64,000 bases of DNA from Streptomyces sedi (GTDB lineage Bacteria > Actinomycetota > Actinomycetes > Streptomycetales > Streptomycetaceae): the NCBI RefSeq assembly GCF_006335015.1, contig NZ_VDGT01000015.1, positions 1 through 64,000 of the forward strand, written 5' to 3'. Below, one piece after another: positions 1 to 10,106 of this stretch; position 1 is the stretch's first letter, and each line of letters starts with the position of its first letter. The position numbers were made by a program, and so were the translations under genes. The notes under the pieces were generated by a model. That model ran no database searches and was not told the origin of the DNA. It saw only the letters and a program-made list of their open reading frames with translations.

Positions 1-178
1 GGCGTTCGGCAGTCAGGCGCGGTTTCGCGTTGGGCCGGTGGCGGCCTGGGGGGCGCGGGGAACTGCGCGGTGCATCCGTGTGGGCGGTCAGACGACGACG
101 GCGCCGTACCGACAAGGCGGGTGGTCGAACCGGCCCCCGCCGGCAAGGCACCCCTGCCAGAAACACCCGCTTCGCGCG

Positions 179-184
179 TAGCAT
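179..184 (+). promoter_or_regulatory. -10 box for the first Nudix gene
   Basis: TAGCAT ends seven bases before the ATG at 192. With normal -10 to start spacing, transcription would begin at or next to the A of the ATG, giving a leaderless mRNA. No convincing -35 element is visible. Confidence 0.45.
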
Positions 185-191
185 CCCCGCC

Positions 192-1049
192 ATGGCAACG
201 ACCAGCGGAGACACGCCCCCCACCGGACAGTGGTTCCCCGCCGAGTGGCCGGACCGCATCCGTGCCCTGGCCAGGGGCGAACTGACGCCCGTTCCCGCCC
301 GCCCGGCCGCCACCGTGCTGTTGCTGCGCGACCCGGCGGACGGAGCCGAAGGCCCGGGGCCCGAGGTGTTCCTGCTGCGCCGACGCCGTTCGATGGCGTT
401 CGCCGGCGGCGCCTACGCCTACCCCGGCGGCGGCGTCGACCCCCGCGACGGCGACAGCGTCGCCGCCCGCGGCAACGGCACGCCCCCCGACGTCACAGCC
501 CTCGCCGCGTTGCGCGAACTCTTCGAGGAGGCCGGCGTGTTGCTCGCCGGCCCCGACGAGCACAGCCTCGTCGCCGACGTCACCGGCGACGACTGGGAGG
601 CCGACCGCCGCGCCCTGGTCGCCCGCGAGCTGTCGTTCAGCGCGTTCCTCGCCCGCCGCTCCCTGGTGCCGCGCGGCGACCTGCTGCGGCCGTGGGCGCG
701 TTGGGTCACCCCGGAGTTCGAGAGCCGCCGTTACGACACCTGGTTCTATGCCGCCGCCCTGCCGCCGGGGCAGCGCACCAGGAACGCCTCGACGGAGGCC
801 GACCACGCCGCCTGGCTGTCGGCGGCCGAGGCGGTCGCCGGCTTCGACCGGGGCGAGATGGTGATGATGCCGCCCACCGCCGCCACCCTCCGCCAGCTGC
901 TGCCGCACCGCACGGCGGCCGAGGCGCTGGCCGGCGCCGCCGACCACGACCTGGCGCCGGTGCTCGCCCGCGCCACCCTGGTCGGTGACGAGGTGGTGCT
1001 GAGCTGGCCGGGCCACGAGGAGTTCGAGAAGCGGGTGAGCGGCCGGTGA
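192..1049 (+). CDS. Nudix hydrolase
   Basis: A 285-residue Nudix-fold phosphohydrolase of the larger (about 280 aa) actinobacterial type. The Nudix box runs over residues 79-118 (GGGVDP then RELFEEAGV), with a 20-residue insertion between the glycines and the REx2EE helix, which is typical of this subfamily rather than of MutT. The substrate cannot be read from the sequence; such enzymes cut nucleoside diphosphates linked to another moiety. I chose ATG 192 because a TAGCAT box lies just upstream and the residues before it are low-complexity arginine-rich. It overlaps the next gene by four bases (GTGA), so the two are translationally coupled. Confidence 0.85.
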   Translation: MATTSGDTPPTGQWFPAEWPDRIRALARGELTPVPARPAATVLLLRDPADGAEGPGPEVFLLRRRRSMAFAGGAYAYPGGGVDPRDGDSVAARGNGTPPDVTALAALRELFEEAGVLLAGPDEHSLVADVTGDDWEADRRALVARELSFSAFLARRSLVPRGDLLRPWARWVTPEFESRRYDTWFYAAALPPGQRTRNASTEADHAAWLSAAEAVAGFDRGEMVMMPPTAATLRQLLPHRTAAEALAGAADHDLAPVLARATLVGDEVVLSWPGHEEFEKRVSGR

Positions 1050-1894
1050 CCGGCGCGGCGACGCCCCCGGGGCGGCCCAGCGGCGCGGCCCCCAGGGGCC
1101 GGATCACCACACGCGCCAGCTCCGTGCTGGCGCCGAACGCCTCCCCGATGACCCTGGACGGCACCAACACCTGGATCCTCGCCGAGCCCGATGCCGCACG
1201 CGCGGTCGTCGTCGACCCCGGCCCCCTCGATGAGGGGCATCTGCGTGCCGTGCGCGACGCCGTGACCGCGCGCGGCCAACGCGTCGACCTGGTGCTGCTG
1301 ACCCACGGCCATCCGGACCACGCGGAGGGCGCCGTCCGGTTCGCCGAGCTGACGGGCGCTCCGGTCAGGGCGCTGGACCCGGCGTTGCGGCTCGGCGACG
1401 AGGGACTGGGCGACGGCGACGTGGTCACCACCGGCGGCATCGAGCTGCGGGTGGTCGCGACCCCGGGGCACACGGGGGACTCGCTGTCGTTCCATCTGCC
1501 GGCCGACGGCGCCCTGTTGACCGGCGACACCGTGCTGGGCCGGGGCACCACCCTGGTGGCTCATCCGGACGGCAGGCTCGGCGACTACCTGGACTCGTTG
1601 CGTCGGCTGCGTTCCCTCACCGAGGGCGAGGCGGGCGCGCACACCGTGCTGCCCGGCCACGGGCCGGTGCTCGCCGACGCGCAGGGCGCGATCGACCACT
1701 ATCTCGCTCATCGCGCGGAGCGTCTCGCCCAGGTGGAGGAGGCGGTGGCCCGCGGTCTGACCACGCCGGAACAGGTGGTCGCCGACGTCTACGCCGCCGT
1801 CGATCCGGCGCTGTGGCCGGCGGCGGAACTCTCCGTCCGCGCCCAACTCGACCATCTGCGGCGACACGGCACGCCGCCGCCGGCGCGCGACTGA
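1046..1894 (+). CDS. MBL-fold metallohydrolase (GTG start)
   Basis: A 282-residue metallo-beta-lactamase-fold hydrolase, glyoxalase-II/RNase Z-like group. The dinuclear zinc site is complete: THGHPDH at 86-92, a second histidine in the TPGHTGD segment, an aspartate in LTGDTV and a last histidine in LPGHGP. The C-terminal part (about 215-280) is helical, as in LACTB2-like proteins. In M. tuberculosis the equivalent gene (Rv3677c) also sits beside crp. The coupling to the upstream Nudix gene suggests both act on related small-molecule damage or turnover, which is inference only. Confidence 0.85.
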   Translation: MTGAATPPGRPSGAAPRGRITTRASSVLAPNASPMTLDGTNTWILAEPDAARAVVVDPGPLDEGHLRAVRDAVTARGQRVDLVLLTHGHPDHAEGAVRFAELTGAPVRALDPALRLGDEGLGDGDVVTTGGIELRVVATPGHTGDSLSFHLPADGALLTGDTVLGRGTTLVAHPDGRLGDYLDSLRRLRSLTEGEAGAHTVLPGHGPVLADAQGAIDHYLAHRAERLAQVEEAVARGLTTPEQVVADVYAAVDPALWPAAELSVRAQLDHLRRHGTPPPARD

Positions 1895-1903
1895 GAAACC
1901 ACG

Positions 1904-2020
1904 CGCCGGCACGAAACGTCAGCACGAGCGCCGGCACGAGTGTCAGCGCGAAACGCCGGCACGAGCGCCGGCACGAAACGTCAGCGCGAAACGCCAGCGT
2001 GAAACGTCAGCGCGAGCGCC
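1904..2020. repeat. Degenerate ~25-bp tandem repeat at the crp 3' end
   Basis: About four to five imperfect head-to-tail units built on CGCCGGCACGAAACGTCAG plus a short variable spacer fill the gap between two convergent genes. The last unit runs through the stop codon of crp. Units differ by substitutions (GGCACG, AGCGTG) and by length. It does not have the uniform spacing or unique spacers of a CRISPR. Confidence 0.7.
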
Positions 2021-2681
2021 GCGCCAGGCGCTCGATGTCCAGCAGGATCACCGCGCGGGCCTCAAGACGCAGCCAGCCCCGGGCCGCGAAGTCCGCCAGT
2101 GCCTTGTTGACCGTCTCGCGGGAGGCGCCCACCAGCTGGGCCAGCTCCTCCTGGGTCAGGTCGTGCACCACGTGGATGCCCTCCTCCGACTGCACGCCGA
2201 AGCGGCGGGAGAGGTCGAGCAGCGCCTTGGCGACGCGTCCGGGCACGTCGGAGAAGACCAGGTCGGACATGCTGTCGTTGGTGCGCCGCAGCCGGCGGGC
2301 CACCGCGCGCAGCAGCGCGGACGCGACCTCGGGCCGGGTGCTGAGCCAGGGCTGGAGGTCGCCGTGGCCCAGGCCGAGCAGCCGGACCTCGGTGACCGCG
2401 GTGGCGGTGGCGGTGCGCGGGCCCGGGTCGAAGAGCGACAGCTCGCCGATCAGCTCGCCGGGGCCGAGGACGGCCAGCATGTTCTCCCGGCCGTCGGGCG
2501 AGGTGCGGTGCAGCTTCACCTTGCCCTCGGTGACGACATAGAGCCGGTCGCCGGGGTCACCCTCGTGGAAGAGGGTGTCGCCACGGGCGAGCGTGGCCTC
2601 GGTCATGGAAGCGCGCAGCTCGGCGGCCTGCTCGTCGTCGAGTGCCGCGAAGAGCGGGGCACGCCGCAGTACGTCGTCCAC
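2007..2681 (-). CDS. crp: cAMP receptor protein-family regulator Crp
   Basis: A 224-residue Crp/Fnr-family transcription factor. An N-terminal cyclic-nucleotide domain (about 10-125) holds the phosphate-binding segment GELSLFDPGPRTATA; a C-terminal winged helix (about 145-215) carries the recognition helix SRETVNKALADF. Length and position next to nth match Streptomyces Crp (SCO3571 in S. coelicolor, 224 aa), a global regulator of germination, development and antibiotic production. GTG 2681 is chosen because AAGGAGAG lies just upstream and the family length fits; a start at 2828 would add a low-complexity extension. It is divergent from nth and convergent with the MBL gene. Confidence 0.9.
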   Translation of the reverse strand: MDDVLRRAPLFAALDDEQAAELRASMTEATLARGDTLFHEGDPGDRLYVVTEGKVKLHRTSPDGRENMLAVLGPGELIGELSLFDPGPRTATATAVTEVRLLGLGHGDLQPWLSTRPEVASALLRAVARRLRRTNDSMSDLVFSDVPGRVAKALLDLSRRFGVQSEEGIHVVHDLTQEELAQLVGASRETVNKALADFAARGWLRLEARAVILLDIERLARRSR

Positions 2682-2889
2682 GGGTTCCTCTCCTTGTCGG
2701 CCGCGAGGGCCGGTGGTCTTCCAGCCCCCCGGCCGGGCGCCGGGGAACGATTTGACCTTCTCATCATGCCGGACGTCCCGGCGTGGCCAGCGGGTACAAG
2801 TCTGACGCACCGGTGCGTACCGGCCCACGGCAGGGGCCCGTTCGGTGGGCGAATGGCCGGAGGGCGGGGCGAATGTCGGCCCTCCCGTT

Positions 2890-2895
2890 TACGCT
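2890..2895 (+). promoter_or_regulatory. -10 box upstream of nth
   Basis: TACGCT ends six bases before a GTG at 2902. It would give either a leaderless 27-codon leader ORF or a roughly 58-base untranslated leader for nth at GTG 2960. Confidence 0.45.
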
Positions 2896-2901
2896 GGCCG
2901 G

Positions 2902-2985
2902 GTGGCCAGCGGACGCGGGCGCGCGTGCGGTGGAGCGGGAGAAAGCGAGGGCCACCCGGGTGAACGCACGGCAGGATTCCGCTGA
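2902..2985 (+). CDS. Possible leaderless leader ORF (27 codons) overlapping the nth start
   Basis: A GTG placed six bases after the TACGCT box opens a 27-residue reading frame (MASGRGRACGG...) that stops at 2983-2985. That is 26 bases inside the proposed nth frame and in a different phase. Its translation would cross the nth GTG at 2960, so it could couple or throttle nth translation. The peptide resembles nothing I know. It may simply be chance in a GC-rich leader. Confidence 0.25.
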   Translation: MASGRGRACGGAGESEGHPGERTAGFR

Positions 2986-3832
2986 GGGCGAACAGGGCGC
3001 GGCCGGGCGGGTGACCCCGTCCCCGGCGGGCCGCGGAGGGGGCGCCGGCGCGAAGGGCGAGAGCCGGCTGGCCATGGTGCGCCGGGCGCGCAGGACCTAC
3101 CGCGCGCTGGGCGAGGTGTACTACTACGCCCACCCCGAGTTGGACTTCGACGACCCGTTCCAGCTGCTGGTCGCCACGGTCCTCTCCGCGCAGACCACCG
3201 ACCTGCGGGTCAACCAGACGACGCCCAAGCTCTTCGCCGCCTACCCCACCCCCGAGGACCTGGCCGCCGCGGACCCGTCGGTGCTGGAGGAGCTGATCCG
3301 CCCCACCGGCTTCTTCAGGAACAAGGCCCGCTCGCTGATCGGCCTCTCCACCGAGCTGCGCGACCGCTTCGGCGGCGAGGTCCCCGGCCGCCTGGAGGAC
3401 CTGGTGACGCTGCCGGGCGTGGGCCGCAAGACCGCGCACGTGGTCCTGGGGAACGCGTACGGCCGCCCCGGGATCACGGTGGACACCCACTTCCAGCGGC
3501 TGGTGCGCCGGTGGAGGTGGACCGAGCAGGAGGACCCGGTGAAGATCGAGGCGGAAGTGGCCGAGATCTTCCCCAGGAAGGACTGGACCACCCTGTCGCA
3601 CCGGGTGATCTTCCACGGCCGCCGGATCTGCCACAGCCGCAAGCCCGCCTGTGGCGCCTGCCCGATCGCCCATCTCTGCCCGTCGTTCGGCGAGGGCGAG
3701 ACCGATCCGGACAAGGCGAGGAAGCTCCTGAAGTACGAGATGGGCGGTCAGCCGGGGCAGCGGCTGAAGCCGCCGGCCGACTACCCGGGCCGGCCCGCGC
3801 CGCCCCTGGGCACCCGAGTGGACGGGGCCTGA
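2960..3832 (+). CDS. nth: Endonuclease III
   Basis: DNA glycosylase/AP lyase of base-excision repair, acting on oxidised pyrimidines. The helix-hairpin-helix TLPGVGRKTAHVVLG carries the catalytic lysine, and the general-base aspartate follows in GITVDTHFQRL. The C-terminal [4Fe-4S] ligands have the exact C-x6-C-x2-C-x5-C spacing (CHSRKPACGACPIAHLC). GTG 2960 gives 290 residues. The enzyme proper begins near residue 38, preceded by a Gly/Ala/Arg-rich tail, so ATG 3074 is an alternative. The nth-CoA-Nudix-marP order is shared with M. tuberculosis Rv3674c-Rv3671c. Confidence 0.92.
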   Translation: MNARQDSAEGEQGAAGRVTPSPAGRGGGAGAKGESRLAMVRRARRTYRALGEVYYYAHPELDFDDPFQLLVATVLSAQTTDLRVNQTTPKLFAAYPTPEDLAAADPSVLEELIRPTGFFRNKARSLIGLSTELRDRFGGEVPGRLEDLVTLPGVGRKTAHVVLGNAYGRPGITVDTHFQRLVRRWRWTEQEDPVKIEAEVAEIFPRKDWTTLSHRVIFHGRRICHSRKPACGACPIAHLCPSFGEGETDPDKARKLLKYEMGGQPGQRLKPPADYPGRPAPPLGTRVDGA

Positions 3833-3883
3833 CCGCACCGCGCCCGCCCGCCGCCCCTCCACCTCTGCCCAGGGAGCCCGCTC

Positions 3884-4612
3884 TTGACCAGCCCCCACCC
3901 CGCCGACCCCCACCCCCACCCCGCCGGCCCGGCCGGCTCCCCGGCCCCGCCCGACGCCGCCGCGCGCGACGAGCTGCCCGAGTGGCTTCGCCCGTTGGCG
4001 GAGGCCGCGCGCACCATCGAGCCGCGCCAGCTCAGCACCTTTCTGCCGCCGCCCGACGGCGGGCGCCCCTCGGCGGTGCTGGTGCTCTTCGGCGAGGGCG
4101 AGTCCGGCCCCGAGCTGCTGCTGCTGGAGCGGGCCAGCAGCCTGCGCCAGCACGCCGGCCAGGCCTCGTTCCCCGGCGGCGCCCTGGACCCGGAGGACGG
4201 CGACCCGGAGGGCGCCGGGCCCTGGCGGGCCGCGCTGCGCGAGGCCGAGGAGGAGACCGGGCTCGACCCGGCGGGCGTGCGGATCTTCGCCACGCTGCCC
4301 CGGCTCTACATCCCGGTCAGCCGCTTCGTGGTCTCCCCCGTGCTGGCCTGGTGGCGCAAGCCGACCCCCGTCGCCCCGCAGGACCCGGCCGAGACCGCGC
4401 GGGTCTTCACCGTTCCGCTGGCCCGGCTGTGCGACCCGGCGCACCGGGGCACCGCGCTGCACCCCAGCGGCTACCGGGGGCCCTGCTTCGACGTCGCCGA
4501 CACCCTGGTCTGGGGCTTCACCGCCGGGGTGATCGACCGGCTGCTGCACTACGGCGGCTGGGAGAGGCCCTGGGACGACGGGCGCGTGCTCCCGTTGGAC
4601 CACTCGGCGTGA
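3884..4612 (+). CDS. CoA pyrophosphatase-like Nudix hydrolase (TTG start)
   Basis: A 242-residue Nudix protein of the NudL/CoA diphosphatase group. The upstream LLLERAS..RQHAGQASFPGG segment is the NuCoA signature, and the Nudix helix REAEEETGL follows. CoA diphosphatases cleave CoA to phosphopantetheine and 3',5'-ADP. TTG 3884 has AGGGAG about eight bases upstream and no better start is present. It lies 51 bases after nth and 31 bases before the marP-like gene, probably one transcript. Confidence 0.85.
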   Translation: MTSPHPADPHPHPAGPAGSPAPPDAAARDELPEWLRPLAEAARTIEPRQLSTFLPPPDGGRPSAVLVLFGEGESGPELLLLERASSLRQHAGQASFPGGALDPEDGDPEGAGPWRAALREAEEETGLDPAGVRIFATLPRLYIPVSRFVVSPVLAWWRKPTPVAPQDPAETARVFTVPLARLCDPAHRGTALHPSGYRGPCFDVADTLVWGFTAGVIDRLLHYGGWERPWDDGRVLPLDHSA

Positions 4613-4643
4613 GCCGCGCCCGGCCCCGTGAGAACGTGGCCGG

Positions 4644-5831
4644 GTGAACGTCCTCGACGTCTCGCTGCTGCTGGCCGCCGGCTCGCTCGCGGTCATCGGC
4701 CATGGCCGGGGGCTGCTGCTCGGCGTCTGCTCGGCGGTCGGCCTGCTCACCGGAGTGCTGCTGGCGACCCGCGCGCTGACCCTGCTCTGGCCCGAGGGAA
4801 CGGGCACCGCCGGCGCCGCCGCCGGGCTGGTGCTGCTGGGCTCGGCCGCGGTCGTCGGGCAGGCCGCGGCGACGCTGCTCGGCGCCCGGCTGCGCGCGCT
4901 GGTCACCTGGCCGGCGGCCCGCGCCGTCGACGCGGCCGGCGGGGCGCTCGTGCACGCGTTGGCGCTGCTGCTCGTCGCGTGGCTCTTCGGCTCCGCGCTG
5001 ACGCTGGTCACCTCCGGCACGCTCGGCAGCGAACTCCGTTCCTCCCGCGTCCTCTTCGGGGTCTCCCGCGCGCTGCCGGCCCAGGCCGAGGGGTGGGCGG
5101 GGGAGCTGAGCGGCGTGCTGGCGCCCGGCGCCCCGCGCGGGCTGGCCGCGCCGATCGGCACCGAGCCGATCACCCGCGTCCCGCCGCCCGACCCGGAGCT
5201 GGTCGACGCGCCCGCGCTGAGCGGCGTCTGGCGCTCGGTGGTGCGGATCGAGGGGTCGGCGCCCGGCTGCGGGCGCACCCTGGAGGGCACCGGTTTCGTC
5301 TTCGCTCCCGGGAAGGTGATGACCAACGCGCACGTCGTCGGCGGTGTGGGCGCGCCGCTGGTGCGCGTCGGCGGGCTCGGGCAGCGGTTCCCCGGCGAGG
5401 TCGTGCTCTTCGACCCGCTGCGCGACCTCGCCGTCATCGACGTGCCGAACCTGCCCTCGCCCGCCCTGCCGTTCAGCGCGCGGGCGGCCGAGTCGGCGGA
5501 GGGAGCCGTGGTCGTCGGGTTCCCCGAGGGCGGCCCGTACGAGGTCGGGTCGGCCCGCGTCCGGGACCGCTACCGGGCCAGGGGCCCGGACATCTACCGC
5601 GGCGACATGGTCAACCGGGAGGTGTACTCCCTCCACACCACCATTCGCCCGGGCAACTCCGGCGGCCCGCTGCTGTCGCCCGAAGGCGAGGTGCTGGGGG
5701 TGGTCTTCGCCCGCTCCCTCGACGAGGACAGCACGGGGTACGCGCTGACCTCCGAAGAGGTACGGGAGACGGCCGCCCGCGGGCGCACCGCCGAACGACC
5801 GGTGGACACCGGGCGCTGCGCGCCGGCATGA
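4644..5831 (+). CDS. marP: MarP-like membrane serine protease (CvpA + trypsin-like)
   Basis: A 395-residue protein. Four N-terminal transmembrane helices (about 4-125, CvpA/colicin-V-production fold) precede an extracytoplasmic chymotrypsin-like protease (about 190-390). The catalytic triad is H230 (TNAHVV), D261 (RDLAVID) and S339 (RPGNSGGP). Cys210 and Cys392 sit where M. tuberculosis MarP (Rv3671c) has its activity-controlling disulfide, so oxidative control of activation is likely conserved. MarP is needed for acid resistance and acts on cell-wall hydrolases. The start is GTG 4644. A paralogue without the cysteines lies at 55582. Confidence 0.88.
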   Translation: MNVLDVSLLLAAGSLAVIGHGRGLLLGVCSAVGLLTGVLLATRALTLLWPEGTGTAGAAAGLVLLGSAAVVGQAAATLLGARLRALVTWPAARAVDAAGGALVHALALLLVAWLFGSALTLVTSGTLGSELRSSRVLFGVSRALPAQAEGWAGELSGVLAPGAPRGLAAPIGTEPITRVPPPDPELVDAPALSGVWRSVVRIEGSAPGCGRTLEGTGFVFAPGKVMTNAHVVGGVGAPLVRVGGLGQRFPGEVVLFDPLRDLAVIDVPNLPSPALPFSARAAESAEGAVVVGFPEGGPYEVGSARVRDRYRARGPDIYRGDMVNREVYSLHTTIRPGNSGGPLLSPEGEVLGVVFARSLDEDSTGYALTSEEVRETAARGRTAERPVDTGRCAPA

Positions 5832-6284
5832 CGGCCGTTCGGTGCGTGTGGGGGTGCTCGGCTCGCTGTGGTGTCGAGTGCTCGGCGCGGAGCGTGGGAC
5901 TCAGCCGCGCGGATGCCGCAGACGAGCGCTGACCCAGCGCGCGCGGCGGCGGAGGATATCGGGAAATCTGATCTCCGTGTCGGGCAACGGGCCACCCCGG
6001 AAGTCGCGAGCGGTGCCTCGCACCCGGGTGGCGGCCCCATTGCCGCTTGGTTCACGTGCCACGTCACGGTATTCGCGCGTCCAGCCCATAACACGTCCCT
6101 GCCCGTGCTCCAAGGTCAGTAACCCAGATTCGCGAAGTCCACGGGCGTATGCGACTGGCAGTTGCCAACGGCCCCGACGCGCCGTCAACCGCGCGTGGAC
6201 CAGCGGTCTACGGCGCGTTGACGAAACGGTGACACGAGGGAGAAAGGCGACGCGGGAGGCGCCAGGGACACCCAGCGGTGTCCG
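5832..6284. other. Intergenic region without a supported gene
   Basis: This 453-base gap lies between the convergent marP-like and epoxide-hydrolase-like genes. Its base composition is less biased than the flanks. Short frames on both strands (for example 5901-6188 on the minus strand, 95 codons from TTG) have no ribosome site or recognisable motif. It may be degraded coding sequence. I see no clear terminator hairpin. Confidence 0.4.
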
Positions 6285-7220
6285 TCAGCGGTCCGGCTCG
6301 GGATCGCGCAGCCAGTCGATCAGCTCGCCGCTGAACGCGTCCGGGTCCTCCTCGTGCGGGAAGTGCCCCAGGCCGTCGAAGAGCCGCCAGCGGTACGGCG
6401 CCTCCACGTACTCCCCCGAGCCGGCCGAGCTACGGGTGCGCACCACGGGATCGAGGGAACCGTGCAGATGGAGCGTGGGCACCAGCACCGGCCGCTTCAT
6501 CCGCCGGTTGAACTGCACCCCGTCGGGACGCACGATCGAACGCACCAGCCAGCGGTACGGCTCGACGGCGCAGTTCGCCGTGGAGGGCACGCACATCGCC
6601 TGCCGGTACACCCGCACGTCGGCCGGCTCCGGCTGACGCGGTCCCGACCACTCCCGCATCAGCCGCCCCACCAGCGCGCCCTCGTCCGCGACCAGCTGAC
6701 GCTCCGGCAGCCAGGGGCGCTGGAAGCCCCACACATAGCGGCTGGCCGCCGTCTGCCGGGGGTCGCGCAGCAGCGCGGCGCGCCAGCTCCGCGGGTGCGG
6801 CATCGAGGAGACCACCAGCCGCCGCACCAGCTTGGGCCGCATCACGGCCGCCGTCCACGCCAGATAGCCGCCGAGGTCGTGCCCGACCAGCGCCGCGTCG
6901 GGCTCCCCGAGGGAACGGATCACGCCCGTCACGTCGAGCGCCAGATTGGCCGGGTCGTAGCCGCGCGGAGTGCGGTCGCTGCCGCCGATGCCCCGCAGGT
7001 CCATGGCCACGGCCCGGAACCCGGCCTCGGCCAGCGCCGTCAGCTGGTGCCGCCAGGTCCACCAGAACTGGGGGAACCCGTGCACCAGCAGCACCAGCGG
7101 CCCCTCGCCCGTCTCGGCGATATGGAACCGCGCGCCGTTGGCCGCGACATCGCGATGCGTCCACGGCCCGTCCCGCAGGATCACCGAGGAACGCATCCCG
7201 GAGTGGTCGGCGTGAGTCAT
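6285..7220 (-). CDS. Alpha/beta hydrolase, epoxide hydrolase type
   Basis: A 311-residue alpha/beta-hydrolase. The nucleophile elbow is GHD-LGG with Asp115 instead of serine, and the oxyanion segment is HGFPQFWW (48-55). Both are hallmarks of epoxide hydrolases and haloalkane dehalogenases, and the HGxP form favours epoxide hydrolase. The catalytic histidine is probably in GLGHFPHEE near residue 286. In M. tuberculosis ephE (Rv3670) has the same place next to marP. It overlaps the upstream membrane-protein gene by four bases (ATGA), so the two are co-translated. Confidence 0.85.
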   Translation of the reverse strand: MTHADHSGMRSSVILRDGPWTHRDVAANGARFHIAETGEGPLVLLVHGFPQFWWTWRHQLTALAEAGFRAVAMDLRGIGGSDRTPRGYDPANLALDVTGVIRSLGEPDAALVGHDLGGYLAWTAAVMRPKLVRRLVVSSMPHPRSWRAALLRDPRQTAASRYVWGFQRPWLPERQLVADEGALVGRLMREWSGPRQPEPADVRVYRQAMCVPSTANCAVEPYRWLVRSIVRPDGVQFNRRMKRPVLVPTLHLHGSLDPVVRTRSSAGSGEYVEAPYRWRLFDGLGHFPHEEDPDAFSGELIDWLRDPEPDR

Positions 7221-7705
7221 GCGGACGAGCCGGCGCGGTCGCCGGCCACGGCGCGCGCTTCGGAGGTCTCGGCCGCACCGGCGGCCTCGTCGGAGTCCCC
7301 GTCACGCGGGCGCGGCTTGGCCCGGGAGAGCACGGTCGCCGACTCCTTGGCGGAACGGATGGACCGCTCCGGCGGCGAGATCTTCCCCAACTTGCGCTTC
7401 GCCCACAGCGCCATCAGCAGCGCCAGCACCAGATAGATGCCGGCGACGATCAGACAGGCGATGGCCAGCGGCAGGTCCCACCAGTTCCGCAGCCAGAACG
7501 CCAGCGCGAAGCTCAGCAGCGGCACGGCGAAGACGACCAGCCCGGCCGCCACCACCCCGGCCACGCTCCCGAAGAGGGCGCGTTTGACGTCCTGTCGGAT
7601 CTCCGCCTTGGCGAGGGCGATCTCGTCGTGGACCAGACCGGACAGCTCGCCGGTCGCCGAGGCGACCAACTCTCCGAGGCTGCGGCCCTCGTCGGCTGCG
7701 CTCAT
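7217..7705 (-). CDS. Holin-superfamily-like small membrane protein
   Basis: A 162-residue protein with an amphipathic N-terminal helix (about 1-40), two adjacent transmembrane helices (about 45-70 and 78-105), and a charged Ala/Arg/Glu-rich cytoplasmic tail. This is the Phage_holin_3_6 layout, common as a housekeeping gene in actinobacteria (the Rv3669 position). There is no evidence of a phage here. ATG 7705 is preceded by AGGAGA; an upstream in-frame extension to 7876 has no ribosome site. The function is unknown and may involve membrane organisation. Confidence 0.75.
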   Translation of the reverse strand: MSAADEGRSLGELVASATGELSGLVHDEIALAKAEIRQDVKRALFGSVAGVVAAGLVVFAVPLLSFALAFWLRNWWDLPLAIACLIVAGIYLVLALLMALWAKRKLGKISPPERSIRSAKESATVLSRAKPRPRDGDSDEAAGAAETSEARAVAGDRAGSSA

Positions 7706-7822
7706 CGCGTTCTCACTTTCTCTCCTGGCGTGGTTGCGGTAGGTGCACGTGACAGTAGTGGTGCCATGGTGGTGCGTCCGTCGCGACACCTCGTCGCCCC
7801 CGGGAGGGATGCCACAGATGGT

Positions 7823-7857
7823 ATAGGGGCGCCCGATCAACGATCGGGCGCCCCTAT
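7823..7857 (-). terminator. Terminator of acsA
   Basis: A perfect 16-base inverted repeat (ATAGGGGCGCCCGATC and its complement) around a three-base loop lies 80 bases after the acsA stop and 118 bases before the next gene on the same strand. There is no long T-run, as is usual in Streptomyces. Confidence 0.8.
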
Positions 7858-7936
7858 GCGCTCCAACGCGCGGCACGCCGTCCGAAACCCGCTCACTCCC
7901 GTGTGGACGGGGAGGAGAACGGGCGGCGGCTGACGG

Positions 7937-9898
<1,962 letters not shown>

Positions 9899-10106
9899 AA
9901 CGCCTCCTTGTCCGCCCCGCCATGGTGAGCGGCCGATGTCGCCACCGCCGAGGGGTGACGTGGGCGAACGAGGGGCGGCCGGGACCGACGGCCAAGCGCC
10001 CGTCGCACATGGCAGTCACCCGCGCGGCGTCAGTTGTGTCCCACGGCACACCCCATCAGTCCCACCTTCCTTTGACAAGGCCATTCGATCTCCGCGCGAT
10101 GAACGG

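Noticed and set aside
1904..2020. CRISPR array
   Set aside because: Units are degenerate, have no unique spacers, and no cas genes are present.
2682..2960. Crp self-binding site
   Set aside because: I found no good GTG-n6-GNCAC dyad in the divergent crp-nth region.
5901..6188. 95-codon minus-strand frame in the marP-ephE gap
   Set aside because: TTG start without a ribosome site, no recognisable motif and unusual composition.
7217..7705. Prophage marker (holin)
   Set aside because: No other phage gene is nearby, and the gene sits in a conserved housekeeping order next to acs and the epoxide hydrolase.
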